This document shows positions 5,150-5,612 of a stretch of DNA of 5,612 nt, one piece after another. Within the stretch, counting starts at the first letter, position 1. Every line of letters begins with the position of its first letter. The notes below the pieces were generated by a model. The model saw only the letters and a program-made list of their open reading frames with translations, was not told the DNA's origin and made no database searches. Where the stretch lies: the NCBI GenBank assembly GCA_026392555.1, contig JAPLBW010000078.1, forward strand, positions 1 to 5,612. The letters run 5' to 3'. Position numbers and translations under genes: made by a program. The DNA is from Actinomycetota bacterium (GTDB lineage Bacteria; Actinomycetota; Actinomycetes; UBA12327).

Positions 5150-5612
5150 ATGAGCACCCAGACTTCCCGCGTCTTTATTGCGCGGCTTTCCGGCGTGCCG
5201 GTCTTCGCCCCCAACGGCGACCAGGTCGGCCGCGTGCGTGACGTCGTCGTCACGCTGCGCCTTGGTGCCCAGCCACGGGTTCTGGGCCTCGTCGTTGAAG
5301 TCACCGGGCGCCGTCGAATCTTCGTACCCATCACGCGCGTCACGACCATTGACGTTGGTCAAGTCATTACTACCGGCGTGGTCAACCTGCGCACCTTCCA
5401 ACAGCGCCCTTCGGAGACATTGGTTCTGGGCGAGCTTTTGGATCGCAAGGTGGACTTGGTCGCTGACGAGACTCAAGTCACCGTCCTTGATGTTGCTATC
5501 GAAGCCTCTCGCACCGGCGATTGGCTGATCAGCAAGGTGTATATCCGCAAGAGCGGTGGCGGAATTCGTCGACGCGGCGAAACTTTGGTTGTCGATTGGG
5601 ACTTCGTTAGCG
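5150..5612 (+). CDS. PRC-barrel/MgtE-N-like protein, magnesium-transporter-associated (5' part, truncated by window edge)
   Basis: The 154 codons from ATG 5150 run open to the window end. The N-terminus RVFIARLSGVPVF (7-19), then NGDQVGRVRDVVV (22-34), RVLGLVVEV and RRRIFVPITRVTTID (43-68) form a PRC-barrel-like beta unit. A second similar unit begins at LVLGELLDRKVDLV (91-104) and continues to RRGETLVVDWDFVS. This matches an actinobacterial protein group annotated as magnesium transporter because an MgtE N-terminal and CBS domains follow the PRC part; those domains would lie beyond the edge and are not seen. Many such proteins lack the MgtE membrane channel, so a regulatory or scaffolding role is as likely as transport. 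No strong ribosome-binding site precedes the ATG, though codon 1 fits the family's usual start. Its position next to a stress-protein operon fits the housekeeping context. Confidence 0.78.
   Translation, partial: MSTQTSRVFIARLSGVPVFAPNGDQVGRVRDVVVTLRLGAQPRVLGLVVEVTGRRRIFVPITRVTTIDVGQVITTGVVNLRTFQQRPSETLVLGELLDRKVDLVADETQVTVLDVAIEASRTGDWLISKVYIRKSGGGIRRRGETLVVDWDFVS

Noticed and set aside
5129..5476. Minus-strand open frame opposite the MgtE-like gene
   Set aside because: The plus strand matches a known PRC-barrel family over the whole stretch; the opposite frame shows no domain.

Overview
The window looks like a chromosomal segment of an actinobacterium of moderate G+C content. Four things point there: actinobacterial-type Tad ATPase and TadB sequences, a single-domain RsbW-like ATPase of the kind abundant in Streptomyces and relatives, a YflT-type 'general stress protein' with a hydrophobic C-terminal half, and a PRC-barrel protein that resembles the N-terminus of actinobacterial MgtE/CBS-type magnesium-transporter proteins. 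No rRNA, tRNA, CRISPR array, insertion sequence or prophage gene was seen.

Left part, minus strand (about 2335 down to 1): a promoter with operator-like repeats leads into a small gene pair that looks like a toxin-antitoxin module (AbrB-like protein, then a small basic-patterned protein, overlapping by 8 bases). About 55 bases further on comes a CpaF/TadA-type secretion ATPase, which overlaps by ATGA the start of a TadB-like inner-membrane platform gene that runs off the left edge. The ATPase and TadB are the motor and platform of a Tad (tight adherence) pilus or related type II secretion-like machine. The ATPase is unusual. Its Walker A, Walker B and His-box regions are intact, but the segment that normally lies between Walker A and the LEGTGE motif, which includes the acidic 'Asp box' with the catalytic glutamate, is absent in frame.

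Middle: a 217-base divergent intergenic region (2228-2444) holds three TGCCCA half-sites, two of them forming an 8-bp inverted repeat over a plausible promoter, and two small hairpins. To its right on the plus strand is a single-domain HATPase (anti-sigma-factor kinase type), preceded by a ten-codon ORF whose stop overlaps the gene's start.

Right part, minus strand (5028 down to 2843): a probable operon of a secreted lipoprotein, a CitE/malyl-CoA-lyase-like enzyme 5 bases downstream, and a YflT-type stress protein 39 bases further on. The stress gene converges on the HATPase gene and the two stop codons share the bases TTAA. Divergent from the lipoprotein, on the plus strand at the right edge, begins the PRC-barrel/MgtE-like gene, which is cut by the window end.

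The left half is surface-appendage and regulatory accessory material. The right half looks like conserved housekeeping and stress material. The most worthwhile things to recheck are the missing catalytic segment in CpaF and the operator-like repeats in front of the toxin-antitoxin-like pair.
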